Part shown: piece after piece, positions 21,401-31,533 of the stretch
Position numbering within the stretch: the first letter of the stretch is position 1
How the letters are laid out: every line of letters starts with the position of its first letter
Assembly: GCF_963678635.1 (NCBI RefSeq)
Contig: NC_087062.1
Location: forward strand, 34,996,052-35,060,051
From: Symsagittifera roscoffensis
Lineage: Eukaryota; Xenacoelomorpha; Acoela; Convolutidae
Direction of reading: 5' to 3'
Length of the DNA stretch: 64,000 bases
Position numbers and translations under genes: made by a program
Notes under the pieces: model-generated
The model's database searches: none
What the model was told of the DNA's origin: nothing
What the model saw: the letters and a program-made list of their open reading frames with translations, nothing else

Positions 21401-23564
21401 TTGTTCAAAATTGACATTTTTTCCGCTGATAGATTATCAACCAATTTTGCAGGGAAGAATTCAAAAACTTGCATGAGTCAATAAATCTGAGGTATTCAAA
21501 AACTTTTTGCTCAGATCCGTTTTTCCTTTTTATAGTTTTAATTAGGACTCCAATGCTTAACGATATATATTTTTCGTCGGTGCTAGGTATAACACTCATT
21601 GTACTTGTTGGCTCGCATTCATGCAATGCGAGACAAATGTGGTGAAGGTCATAGTTCTGGATGTTATGTCCAATGACTGGGGTGAAATTTACAGTTCGTC
21701 TTGCGAGGTTGCATTTTTCATGTGCCCATCCCAAAAATTTTCCGGAAAAATGACAATGGTCAAGACATTTTTCGTGCTCATTAGTAAAATGTATACAGCA
21801 AATCCAACATGTTGATGTGTTTTCTTTGTTCAACGATTCTTGGCTTTCTAGAAATTGAGGAAACCGTCGCTTTTGATCATATATCTCTCTCGCTAATTGA
21901 TGCAACTGATTGAGAAACTTTTTCATGCATTGATCAGAGCTGTCATAGTCAAAGAAGTAGGGCTGTGAATTTCCGTGTTCAATTACAGCCAATGAATATC
22001 CACAAGCTTCGTGTTTTTGTACAACTCGGGTAGATGATCGCGATGGATTATCAGGACAAGAATCTACAGGTTTCAGAAATGATTCAAAATCAAAATAAAT
22101 CACAAGTGGTACAAACCACAAGGCCTGGAGGTTTTTGAACTCGTATCTGTTGGTACCTTTTTCTGCTGAAGGCATGACTACTAGAGCAGGTTCATGATCC
22201 TTACAACACTGGATGTGTTGCTCGTGAGTTTCATCACTCCAACTAATGTGCAAGCAGTTTCTACATAAACGTGCAATTGGGCGATACTTACACCCTTTGA
22301 TTTCGCAGATGAACTTTAACAAATCGATTATAAGTACATAGTGATGCTTTGCAGGCTCATACAAGAGAAGCAGGTCCATGTCAAATATTTCAGTTTGGGT
22401 GCTGTTATCTTGGTTTGGTCGTTTTGATATATACATAGGCAACAAATCTCCCTTGTGGTACTGGAACACATTTACCCGCACGTCGTTAGGTTGTTCAAAT
22501 TTTCCAATTGAAGCGAAACTCATGGGTGAATCAAAATTACCTTGAGCTTTGTGTGCACTTTCAGCAGTGTATGTGTCAGGTTGTGTCCGCGCAGCTGCTG
22601 GGTTCGCTTTTTGTTGATCAGTTAGAAGTAGGTCAACACCATGCTGCAGACTATAAGCAGCGGTAAAGCAAAGTTCGAAGCAATTATTATCTTCGTGATT
22701 TCTAATGTTTATCAAATTCTGGGACATTCGAATTCGAAAAGGCAAGTCAATATAAGATGACCCACGGATTGGTGAAAACTTTGCAAGTTTAACAAAAACT
22801 TGAATTACGTGTTGCAAAACCCAACCGCTTCCATAAGATGCAAAAGTCTCCAAAACTGCTTGCATTTTTTCGACCATTTCAAAAAACTCATCATCTTCTA
22901 ATCCTAAGCTCATCACAGGTTTCATATCAGAGTTTGCATAAATGTCAACCCGCTCGTCGTGCTCAGTTTTACTAGAATCGTTTATTACTTTAGGTTTTAC
23001 CAAACCTAAATTAGCGCTGAACTGAACTTTTCTAGGTCCTTCTGCAACTCGATCGATTATGAGACGTTGAATTTCATCTTTTTTCTCTTGCATAAACTGC
23101 AAAAGGTCAATCGGCTGATTTTCATCCATGAGTTGGTTTCCGCCGATCACATACGTTTCAAGAACACCGAAAAAAGCAGACTCACTTTTTTGAAGATTGG
23201 TGCCGTTGATTTCGTCTTCATCGACAGCATGCACATCACCGAGAGCAGCATTAGCAGCGGCACTTGTAGTGGCTAAATCAGCAGAGGCAGCTCTCATAAC
23301 AGGAAGACCATGGGTTGCTAGTAAATGAGCTGATAAGTTTTTGGGCGAATGGAATCCCAAATGACAATAATCACAAACACCTCCAAGTTGACCATGAGTG
23401 TGAAGAATATGTTTTTGTAAATTTGAAAGCATTTGAGCCGTGAATGAACACTCATTGCATCGATAAACAATAAGTCCTTTTTCAGCAAAATGTTTGTCAC
23501 GCTCATGGCGACTTCTATTGCTCTTATTTGCATATTTCAGTGAACAAAAATTGCATTTGAACAT
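18480..23564 (-). pseudogene. Polinton protein-primed family-B DNA polymerase, one frameshift, with acidic C-terminal extension
   Basis: It starts at the ATG at 23564. The first segment (to about 21.4 kb) has three C2H2 zinc fingers (about residues 4-86), a conserved NIRNHEDNNCFELCF block, the exonuclease motif YFDFESF (about residue 480), an endonuclease-VII-like CWIC..DHCHFSG..H..CN block and the second exonuclease motif IGHNIQNYDLHH. A one-base-type frameshift near 21.41-21.47 kb moves the rest into another frame: DANNLYGGVM (motif A), LLNNCAYGKT (motif B), YSDTDSLLY (motif C) and LKPKLY. The C-terminus is on a separate exon (19213-18480) with FDDKRYILDDG and LPYGH, the usual end of these polymerases, followed by about 165 acidic residues. 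Known role of the family: replication of the element from a protein-primed end. Dead in this copy because of the frameshift. Confidence 0.92.
19214..19862 (-). other. Phase-matched intron of the polymerase gene, very low complexity
   Basis: The donor GTAATT follows CCAGAG at 19863, leaving one base of a codon. The acceptor TTTTTAG precedes 19213, where two bases complete it. Without this splice the polymerase would stop at 19855 just after its KPKLY motif and lack its conserved end. The middle (19380-19760) is A/T homopolymer runs punctuated by TTTTTCGCCCACAAAA-like words repeated about eight times. Confidence 0.75.
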
Positions 23565-25221
23565 TTTTTGAAATAAGTTAAGCTATTGATTTTAAGAAAG
23601 AAAAAGAATCAAGTGATCTCAAATTACACTCAGAAACAACAGTAAATGGGAAGCATAACTGTTCGTCTACCAATTGCAGAGAAAACGGTTTGTGTTTTGC
23701 GCGCGTAATTTTGAATTTGAATTAAAGTTCCCGCCAAAATTTGAATTAGATTTGAGTTTCCCGCCATAACTGGCAAACTCAAATTCGATTGGACGAAACA
23801 GATAAATTGTTGTTTTAAAAGTTAATAATTATTATAAACGATAGAAATTATTCTAAGCCATCCAAGTTTGGGCTAAATTTTAATCCAAAATGATTTTAGA
23901 GCCAAGAGAGAAAAGTTTTAATTTTATATTTTATCAATTCAAACTATAAATTGATGAAATTTGCGAAATTGCGAATAAAAGTTGAGCATGTCACAACACA
24001 TGATAGATCCTAAATATCCCAGCTGTCATGGGGACAGAATATCCTATAAAAATGTCAAAATTAGTATCAAAAACAGTTGAAATGATGAATAAGTAAAGCA
24101 AAAACTGAAAAATGACAGTTTTTAACTTTCCAGGCGCATTGTTATCAATGATGTCAGTCACGGAGCGGTCGCACGGTCCATGTCATCATGAATTTGTCTC
24201 AATTGTCTTTCGATTTGAAAAAAAAGTCCGAAAAAATACTTTTCTGTAAAGAGAAATGAGTTTGTTGTTTTAGGGGGGATTAAGGGGATTAGCGTTTTTC
24301 TCGAAGACTATTGAAAAAACATCTACTCCCACAATCTCATTAGTCGTGCTCCTCAATGCACTTTCATAATAACACCACTTGCTCATATTAAAAATTGCGT
24401 CTTCTGGTTGAAAATCGCATTTTTTCGGAAAAATGAAAAAACGATGAGTCATCAATTAAAAAGTTTGATTTTTATTATTTTTCTCAAATATTTAGCATAC
24501 TTGTATTTTTTTCAATATGATCATTTTTGGAGACAACAGTATCAATGATCAAATGGTAACTCCAATTTGTAGAAAAAGAAAAAAATTAATGTTTTTTTTC
24601 CTTTTTGTAATTAAAAAATCAAATTTTTAACTAAAAACATTAAAAAAATAATTATTTTTATCAAAAAGTTGGTTTTAAACATCTTTTATACTATTTTTCA
24701 TTATGTTTAATTTGTATGATAACTATTTGAATAAACATATGACAACATAAGTTTTCATCCAAAATTATTTTTTTACAGTTTTTTTTTTTGACGTTAATTA
24801 TCTTTTTTCAAAAAACGAAATTGATTTTTTTAATCTTGTTTTCTAAAAATTAGCATATATATGGATGCTTTTCAGTTTTTTCTCAAGATCACTAATGAAA
24901 ATAAGAACTTCAATGTTAATATGTTAAATCCTATTTGTGGAAAAAATGAAAATTTTACGGATTTTTTTTTTGTTTTTAATTGAAAAAAAATAGTCAAAAA
25001 TATATGATTTTTTGAACTTCAATTTTTAAAGGCTTTTGAAATAAATTTTTAATCAGAACCCAATCGTGTGATAATTAATGAACAAATACAAGATACAAAC
25101 TCAAACTCAATTTTAAAGTTAAATTATTATACACAATAAATACAAACAAAAATCAATAAAACTCAACCTCAGTTTCAAAGTTATATAAGGTCCAAATACT
25201 CCTGCGCTTTCACTAGTGTTG
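23565..25221. other. Polinton non-coding spacer
   Basis: Between the polymerase start and the 3' end of the gene at 25222-25818, both on the minus strand. Extremely AT-rich after 24.2 kb. It probably contains the polymerase promoter near 23.6-23.9 kb. A short GC-richer patch lies at 24.0-24.2 kb. No gene recognised. Confidence 0.5.
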
Positions 25222-25818
25222 TTAACTTCCTTTTTTTTTCTTTGGCGCTAGACAGAGAGAAGGGCTTAAGTTTTCCATGTGGTTGCTCACAGTAGCCACA
25301 GGGGTACGCTTTGGAGTTGAGCAACCCGGTTCGTCAAGCCATGGTGACACTACAGGGGAAGGATCAGCTGTCGGGGTAACTACTGATGGTGATTCAATCT
25401 GTTCCATTCCCCATAAACGATCAAAAAATTCAATTTCTTCAAAGTATTCTAACTGGTTTTCACACATCGGAGTAACATCACAATCGTATTTATACAAAAA
25501 ATTTTTTACTGGTTTTGATAAAGTTGAAGTATCAACCTGAAGAGCAAGAGGCTCGTCAGGATCCGTAAATTTACCAGAATTTGTAAGGTAACTCAAATAT
25601 TTCATATTCAGTTCTTCGTCTTTCTTTGAATTTTTTAAGGAAAGTTTACTGAATAAATGTAAAAAATTTTTGGGAATCATAACGTGATGAGTACAAGTCC
25701 ACTCATCAGAATTGAAACTTTTTTCTTCGTTAATTATTGCTACAAAATTACCGTGAACGGTTTCATAAAAAATGGTTCTTTTGTGATTGGAATATCCGGC
25801 AATAATATAACAAGGCAT
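25222..25818 (-). CDS. Unknown Polinton protein (198 aa)
   Basis: Open from the ATG at 25818 to a stop at 25222. I do not recognise a domain. The N-terminal two thirds (MPCYIIAGYSNHKRTIFYE onwards) looks globular. The C-terminus is proline/serine/threonine-rich and ends in a basic cluster, APKKKKGS, which resembles a nuclear localisation signal. It is the first minus-strand gene left of the divergent promoter region, so it is likely expressed early and may be replication-associated, by analogy with other Polintons. That role is inference from position only. Confidence 0.65.
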   Translation of the reverse strand: MPCYIIAGYSNHKRTIFYETVHGNFVAIINEEKSFNSDEWTCTHHVMIPKNFLHLFSKLSLKNSKKDEELNMKYLSYLTNSGKFTDPDEPLALQVDTSTLSKPVKNFLYKYDCDVTPMCENQLEYFEEIEFFDRLWGMEQIESPSVVTPTADPSPVVSPWLDEPGCSTPKRTPVATVSNHMENLSPSLCLAPKKKKGS

Positions 25819-26301
25819 TTTTGAAGAAAAGTTGGAAGAAAATGACAAACGTAACGCGGAGAGAAATGAAACTGAAATGAATTGTGAAAACGCCTCAAGA
25901 GATTAAAATAGGGATTGGTTCTTCTAAAATTAGAAATTTCAAGACCTCCTATGTAGTTTTTAATCAATTTAATAAGGGAGGGCGTGTAAAATATTTATGT
26001 TACCTTGCGTGGTATTCTATGTTTATCTAAATTGCATTCAAACAAATAGCTTGTATCAAAAATAACGTTCAAACATTGTGACCTTTAACACCCATTAAAA
26101 TTCTTATCAGTTGTACATGCACAAAATACTTATCCATTTGAACTAAATTGCAATCCAATATCTTTGCGATATAAAGTAAATGTGTATATAAATTAAAATA
26201 GGTACAACGCTTTCTTTTGCAGACATATACAATCAATCGGAACCATTCATTTCTTTCTATTCAGTTTTGAATCAAGTTACTTTGAAAATTTACTCGTTAC
26301 A
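25819..26301. promoter_or_regulatory. Divergent promoter region of the Polinton
   Basis: The minus-strand genes run left from here and all plus-strand genes run right. A TATA-like TGTATATAAATTAAAATAG sits near 26181-26200, about 100 bases before the plus-strand ATG at 26302. No experimental support; assigned from gene orientation. Confidence 0.5.
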
Positions 26302-26667
26302 ATGAATAAAACCAAAACAAGCACCACAGCAAATGCAGATAAAGATTTTGGCGATTGCTATTTCGATATTTCGGAAAACAGTAAAAGACTAGTGCGTGCT
26401 ACATTGAAAACATAGGACCAAACTGGAACTTATGTATTCCTGAAAGTTTTCAAAAAAGCAACTGAAGGCGCTGAATTTGAATGTGTACAAAGACTTTCCT
26501 TAAGCAGCGAAGGATTTTCAAAATTACTAAAGTCGGGAAAGTCAATCCGAGCGCAAACAAGTGAAATCTCTGATACTGTTGAAAACAAAGACAAACCACA
26601 ATCTAACTGTAAACGAGCCAGGAAATCTCAACTTTCCTCAAACACAAACGATTTCAAGCACGACTAG
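26302..26667 (+). pseudogene. Small PC4/Sub1-like protein gene with a premature stop
   Basis: The frame runs 121 codons from ATG 26302 to TAG 26665 but has an internal TAG at 26413 (codon 38). The segment with GDCYFDISENSKRLVRATL, then a GTYVFLKVFKK strand, a charged loop and RLSLSSEGFSKLL has the spacing of the PC4/Sub1 single-stranded-DNA-binding coactivator fold (beta strands then a Leu-Ser-Leu turn and helix). The tail is basic and hydrophilic. The similarity is judged by eye and could be wrong. It sits first in the rightward block, as an early regulatory gene might. Confidence 0.45.
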
Positions 26668-26687
26668 AATTAATTTTCCTTTACAAA

Positions 26688-27473
26688 ATGGCAGAACCTA
26701 TGTTCGAAGTTGTGTTACCTGATTATTTCAAAAAATTTCAACCAAATTTCAAATTTGTTATCACTGAAAAAATTCCTAATTTATCTACTTTTAAAAAGTA
26801 TGCTTTCGGAAGCCACTTCAAATCTGAATACTGCCCTTTTTCAGTCGAGAATGAAAAAAAAAATTACCATATATTGATTCAAGTAGATTCAGAGGAACAA
26901 TTAAATCAATTTTTTCCTTCCCAAAAATGTTTCAGTGTTCCTTGTATTTTCACTTGCTTCAAATACTTAGTTTCTCCTGCTAAAGATGTCAAAGGAAACG
27001 GTGAGTTATTTGACAAGCTTAAACTAGCTCTCACTTATTCAGCACAACCTGTTGCAGCCAATCTCGATTTGTTAGATTTCACTGCAATCAAAAAACGTTT
27101 ACCCAATTTATTGCTTTCTGCAACATCATCTAACAAACAAATTTCACCAAATCAAAACGTTTGCAAGAAATCTCCGGCCGTTGGGGGACAGAAACGAATT
27201 GATAATACAGTTACGCCTGCTGCATCGTCGACGTCAAACAAATCCGTAAGAATTTCGACTTCAGTTTCAAAGAAACATACAGAAAGCAGACATGTTCAAA
27301 CAGATGAGATGAATACAGAAACTTTGAAAAGATTTGAAAGTTTAATTAATGGACCCCATTCTGCCGCTTTTTGCAAAATAATGGATATTTTGACAAGTGG
27401 ATATGGAAAACTTGATGTAGATACTGATGTGCTATTTGTGAAATTTATTGTTGAAGAGAAAGTTAAGTTTTAA
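26688..27473 (+). CDS. Unknown Polinton protein (261 aa)
   Basis: Intact from ATG 26688 to a stop at 27473. Starts MAEPMFEVVLPDYFKK. An N-terminal globular part (about residues 1-135) has several cysteines. A polar serine/threonine- and lysine-rich linker follows (about 140-205), then a short helical C-terminus. I recognise no domain. It starts 20 bases after the preceding stop, so it belongs to the same rightward gene block. Confidence 0.65.
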   Translation: MAEPMFEVVLPDYFKKFQPNFKFVITEKIPNLSTFKKYAFGSHFKSEYCPFSVENEKKNYHILIQVDSEEQLNQFFPSQKCFSVPCIFTCFKYLVSPAKDVKGNGELFDKLKLALTYSAQPVAANLDLLDFTAIKKRLPNLLLSATSSNKQISPNQNVCKKSPAVGGQKRIDNTVTPAASSTSNKSVRISTSVSKKHTESRHVQTDEMNTETLKRFESLINGPHSAAFCKIMDILTSGYGKLDVDTDVLFVKFIVEEKVKF

Positions 27474-27520
27474 TTGATACTTTTCATTATTCCCTTTTTA
27501 TTATATTGAGTTCAGTAAAC

Positions 27521-27928
27521 ATGATTTCAACTTTCGATTTAAAACTCATTCATGAAATTTTTATAGACTTAAAATCACAATATCCAGACAAATCAGTCAG
27601 ATTTCAGTATTTTTTAGCCACTTGTTTGTATTTGGATGCTCATATTAATTTGGATTTTGTTTTGAAAAACAGACCATATGGTGGTTTAATTGGAATAGAC
27701 AATTCGTCGCTCGACAAACACTTGAAACATTTCAAATTTCTTAGAATACATGCTATATTGCATGACGCAGCGGGATATTTGCAAGAAAAAAATCATACCG
27801 GTCCTGGGAACACATATGTTTTGCCTTGTCCAATAAAAAACTGTTACCTGGGTCACGTGACAGGTATTGCGTTTTGCTTATTTCTTAAACCATTCAAACC
27901 AAAGTTATTTCGTTTGTTGGAATGTTGA
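27521..27928 (+). CDS. Unknown Polinton protein (135 aa)
   Basis: Starts at ATG 27521 (MISTFDLKLIHEIF). It is a compact mostly hydrophobic/basic protein with HAILHDAAGYL and a C-terminal CPIKNCYLGHVTG segment. No known family recognised. Its stop overlaps the next start by seven bases (ATGTTGA), so the two are closely coupled in arrangement. Confidence 0.6.
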   Translation: MISTFDLKLIHEIFIDLKSQYPDKSVRFQYFLATCLYLDAHINLDFVLKNRPYGGLIGIDNSSLDKHLKHFKFLRIHAILHDAAGYLQEKNHTGPGNTYVLPCPIKNCYLGHVTGIAFCLFLKPFKPKLFRLLEC

Positions 27929-28485
27929 GTGAAAGTCACCATCTCATTATTTTAGATATTGAAGGATTTAAATGTGGCAAGAAACCTTTGATCATAAAGG
28001 AACTTTCCGTTTGCTCTGCTAGTACAATTGATACAATTCATTTTCTGCCACCAGTCCAATTCAACAATTTATCGAAAGAAGAGAAAAAAGCGTACAATTG
28101 GGTATCTAAATTTCTACACGGGCTTCGTTGGGACGAAGGTGAATACCCTTACTCATACTTGGATCAAATTTTTGACAGCATTCGTTTGAGGAACCCAAAT
28201 TCCCATTTTTTTGCTAAAGGTACACAAAAATCTGTTTTATTAGCTGAATACTTGAAATTACCCGTGACAAATTTGGAAGATTTTGGCTGCCCAAAGATTG
28301 AACAGTTATTGGGTCAAGAAAAACATATTTGCAAACGACATTCTCATTTACTTCCCTCACATCAATTATTAAAGCATTGCACCCGTAGAAAATCCAAAGT
28401 TTTTTTCGATTGGTTACAAAATGAACTGTCCAATGATGCAAACAACCTTATCTCCAAATTTGGTGGTTTACGCTTCAATGACTAA
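27922..28485 (+). CDS. Unknown protein with DxE motif, possible RNase H-fold nuclease (187 aa)
   Basis: Intact. It begins MLSESHHLIILDIEGFKCG and continues KPLIIKELSV. A hydrophobic strand ending in DIEG, followed by a second strand, resembles the first catalytic motif of DEDD-type exonucleases, but I cannot locate all later acidic residues with confidence. The C-terminal region has C and H residues spaced like a metal site (CKRHSHLLPSHQLLKHC). Overlaps both neighbours by 7 and 8 bases. Alternative: a Polinton-specific protein with no enzymatic role. Confidence 0.55.
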   Translation: MLSESHHLIILDIEGFKCGKKPLIIKELSVCSASTIDTIHFLPPVQFNNLSKEEKKAYNWVSKFLHGLRWDEGEYPYSYLDQIFDSIRLRNPNSHFFAKGTQKSVLLAEYLKLPVTNLEDFGCPKIEQLLGQEKHICKRHSHLLPSHQLLKHCTRRKSKVFFDWLQNELSNDANNLISKFGGLRFND

Positions 28486-28961
28486 TCAGAGTCCTGAAAA
28501 CAATTTAACACCAAGAATTAAAGTTACTCTTACGCGGACAGGCATATTAGATTGTCGAGGAAAACCTCTCCTGCAAAAACTCGAACAAATTACACTGAAC
28601 GATATCGAAATCGATAATTTACGGAAATTTTTTACAGTTCTTGACTACTTTCACCTGTACAATGTCCAGACTCCAGGAATTTTGGCAGTCAATTCCGTTG
28701 TTCAATCTCAACCTGGAAGGGCTGCAACCTCAGCTGGGAGAGAGAAGACAAATCCATTTGCATGACCATCAGCTTCCGGCTGAACTGAAAGAATTAGTCA
28801 AAACTGATAACGTTGAGGAAAAACATTTAGTTCAAGCCACTATCAGAGTTACTGCTCATTTTGTTGTAAAGTTCAAATCTAATTGTAACCATGACAAATT
28901 CACAAAATATGAGTTTTTCTTCATTGAACGAGGAGTTGATTTGCCTGTTGAACCGAAATGA
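28478..28961 (+). pseudogene. Unknown Polinton protein, frameshifted
   Basis: ATG 28478 overlaps the previous stop by eight bases. The first frame (MTNQSPENNLTPRIKVTL onward) is open to about 28.7 kb. The second half (ELKELVKTDNVEEKHLVQ and a final FFFIERGVDLPVEPK) continues in another frame to 28961. The overlap of the two frames (28641-28765) places the break there. No family recognised. Confidence 0.55.
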
Positions 28962-29059
28962 CGAATCACATATATATACCAAATTTTGTGAATCATAAAA
29001 AATATATTTATTGATTGTCTTCATTTTCTTTTGATCTTGTGTGATTACTAGTTGCTAAC

Positions 29060-29356
29060 ATGTCGTGTTTGAAAATTCAAAATTTCAAAAAAATATTTTT
29101 GCCAAAAGAAAACACACAAAATGTGAGTTTAACAGGTGAGAATTTACCAAAAGAGTTATTAGACGAAATCAGTACCGGAAACGTAGAAAAAGATGTTCGG
29201 ATACTTCTGACAGACAAAAACATAGCAAGATAGATAATAAAATACAAACCAAACGGCAATAGATCAGAGAGAAAAAAAGGCGACTGGTATGCAGTTGTAA
29301 CTATCAACCTTGATACAAATAAGCAAAAAAAGTCTTCCAGTAAACATGGAAATTGA
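29060..29356 (+). pseudogene. Small basic Polinton ORF with a premature stop
   Basis: ATG 29060 opens a 98-codon frame that ends at TGA 29354 but carries an internal TAG at 29231 (codon 58). It begins MSCLKIQNFKKIFLPKEN and its C-terminal part has GDWYAVVTINLDTN. No family recognised. Its end overlaps the ATG at 29346. Confidence 0.5.
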
Positions 29357-29635
29357 AGAAACCACCACTGTTGAGAACAATGATTGCGACTTTGTAGACA
29401 TTGGTGGTGCCGAACAGTCTTTATCTCACGAAAACAGATCTTGGAAATTTTGTAATTCTGTTTCTCTTACGTCTGCAGAAGTTGTCTTTTTCACACAAGT
29501 CTGTTTCATTTTATTTTGCTCTCTTTATCTATTTCAAAATTGTCTTTTTACAATCTTAATTGTGACGAGACTGCCATTTGGCTTTCAATACTATCCAGTA
29601 CAGTTGGTTACATGTTACCCAATCCCAAGTTATAA
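29346..29635 (+). pseudogene. Small single-span membrane protein upstream of the ATPase, frameshifted
   Basis: ATG 29346 (MEIEETTTVENNDCDFVDIG). An acidic N-terminus is followed by a polar link and a hydrophobic segment (VVFFTQVCFILFCSLYLFQ). After about 29.55 kb the reading that ends in GYMLPNPKL, directly before the ATPase, lies in another frame, so I infer a frameshift there. It resembles the small conserved hydrophobic protein often found before the packaging ATPase in animal Polintons; that comparison is from memory of the family. Confidence 0.55.
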
Positions 29636-29637
29636 TA

Positions 29638-30331
29638 ATGAATAAGATCATTTCAACAAAAGATCGTCTGTTTATGTCCGTTTCAGGTCCCTCGGGATCT
29701 GGCAAAACTGATTTAATTTTTGAAAATGTTTCTCAAAGGTACATTCTATCCATCATATAACAAGATATTTTATTTTTATCGTCACGATCAACCCAAATAC
29801 CGTTCCTTTGTTTCTCACAACAAATTTGATATTGAATTTATAAAATTGTCCAGCTTTGAAATTGTTAATAACTTACGGGATTGTATGATTGTCTTTGATG
29901 ATACCTGTGAAGAAATTTTTAATGAAAAAGATTTTGTTAAATTAGCTACAGCAGGCCGACATAAAAATGTTCATGTTATTTATGTCAAGCACAATTTATT
30001 TCAGCAAAGTAAGCAATCACGTACAATAGATTTGAATACAACTCACTTAACTTTGTTCAAATCACCTCGAGACATTCAACAAATTGATGATTTAGGCAGA
30101 CAGTTGAATAATGCAAAATTCCTCCGTCATGCGTATCAGTTGGCAACGAAAGAAGATTTCGGTCATCTGTTGATAGACTTGGATCCCAAAACTTCAGAAT
30201 GTCTTCGTTTTTCGTCAAACATAGTTCCACCATCACCAACCATTTTCTATTTACCATCCTCAAAAGCAGTTATCACATCTCTTGAAAATGAAAGAGAAAG
30301 AATTATGTATATTGAAGCAAATGCTCAATAG
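29638..30331 (+). pseudogene. Polinton FtsK/A32-type packaging ATPase, frameshifted
   Basis: ATG 29638 is followed by a Walker A motif, GPSGSGKT. About 30 codons later (near 29.73-29.75 kb) the frame changes, and the remaining 200 residues read in a second frame. That part has a Walker B strand, CMIVFDD, then KLATAGRHKNVHVIYV and an NTTHL stretch typical of the sensor region of A32-like ATPases. Known role of the family: genome packaging into capsids. The frameshift just after the P-loop disables it. Confidence 0.88.
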
Positions 30332-30578
30332 TCGCCATTGTAGATCAATTTTGACAGGAGCTGATTCAAATTTTATTAGATTTCTTTGCGATTGTTTTGT
30401 GAATGTTTTTCTGCGACATGTTCCAGCTAACAAAAGTTTCATCGAGAGTAAGAAAATACCATTTGGAAAAATTGTTGACCCTAAGTTTAGTATCCGAGAA
30501 AAACGAAAAGTTTTGGCAAACAATATTTCACTGGTTAAATCAATCGGAGAATCGTGTTACATTTACCTGAAAAACTAG
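30321..30578 (+). CDS. Small conserved Polinton/adintovirus ORF
   Basis: Reads from ATG 30321 (or 30288) overlapping the end of the ATPase frame. The pattern RSILTGADSNFIRFLCDCFVN, a short basic middle and REKRKVL matches a family of small ORFs common next to Polinton and adintovirus capsid genes: a D(A)D..L(V/I) helix followed by CxC..N(V/I)L and a lysine/arginine-rich tail. Function unknown to me; a virion or core role is inferred from location. No break seen. Confidence 0.55.
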   Translation: MLNSRHCRSILTGADSNFIRFLCDCFVNVFLRHVPANKSFIESKKIPFGKIVDPKFSIREKRKVLANNISLVKSIGESCYIYLKN

Positions 30579-30588
30579 AACCTCAGGC

Positions 30589-31533
30589 ATGTATGCTGAA
30601 GAATTCATCCTCATTCCTCGAAAAACATATGCTCCAGATGAAAAAACTGCACCTCAATCTCAAATCCTTCATAATCCATTGATTAACGACAAATCTTCTC
30701 AACTCAATTACATACAACGATTTCGACAACGAAATATCAGCCGTGACTCTTCACCACCATTAAACCCAACATCTCCTATTCCTTTAACCCCTAATAATGT
30801 AGTACCATATCTTCGAAAAAGAAATTTATCTGCACTTACTAATTTCAGTGATGATGGTGATGATGAAGCAGAAAAAAATTTTGAATCATACAATTCATTG
30901 CAGCAGACAAGCTCAAAGAGAACAGAAAAAAATGATGAAAAAAGTAATGGAAAAACCGCTGAAGTGTTTCGAAAGGTTATGGAATCCATTCAAGAGCTAT
31001 TGGAAGCTAATAAATTGGAAAGGGCAAACATCGTGCTAAAGCAGTTGTTCAAAGTTGAATCCTTGACTTTAGACGTTGACGGATATGTTTTAATTCAAGG
31101 AAAACCAACACTCGTTAAAATTGAATCCTTTTTGTACGATACACAGCAAAACACAAAAAAACTTGAGGGTGTTTTTTATCCACAAATTTTGAAAGAACTG
31201 AATCTTGATCCTAGCTTAGTGTCCAACACTTATGCCAAACAGATTCTCCGCTCGCTTAAGAGCGAAGCAGCTAAGCCCTCAACTTCTTCCTCCTTCGTCT
31301 CCGACGACAACCCGACAACTGAGTACTCGAAGAGATCAAAACCCTCCTCTTCGAAGACTCGATCGACAACTCTCAAACCCAAAACCAAGCAATCCGACAA
31401 AAGAAAAACCCAGAAAAAAGAATTTTTCCCCACCAGCAACGACGACGATGACGACGATGATAAAAACTATGAAAGCAGTAAAGAATCGTTTGGGACGACG
31501 TCAACAAAAGAATGGAAATCCTACTATCAGTGA
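30589..31533 (+). CDS. Polinton structural-block protein with acidic/basic tail (314 aa)
   Basis: Intact, beginning MYAEEFILIPRKTYAPDE. The opening (E..LIP...Y) and the later domain with LDVDGYVLIQGK, FYPQILKELNLDPSLVSN match a protein found before the integrase/capsid genes in many animal Polintons. Disordered Ser/Pro/Asp-rich linkers precede it. The C-terminus has basic clusters, then an aspartate run (DDDDDDD) near residue 290. The last 85 bases overlap the beginning of the integrase in another frame. Function not established. Confidence 0.65.
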   Translation: MYAEEFILIPRKTYAPDEKTAPQSQILHNPLINDKSSQLNYIQRFRQRNISRDSSPPLNPTSPIPLTPNNVVPYLRKRNLSALTNFSDDGDDEAEKNFESYNSLQQTSSKRTEKNDEKSNGKTAEVFRKVMESIQELLEANKLERANIVLKQLFKVESLTLDVDGYVLIQGKPTLVKIESFLYDTQQNTKKLEGVFYPQILKELNLDPSLVSNTYAKQILRSLKSEAAKPSTSSSFVSDDNPTTEYSKRSKPSSSKTRSTTLKPKTKQSDKRKTQKKEFFPTSNDDDDDDDKNYESSKESFGTTSTKEWKSYYQ

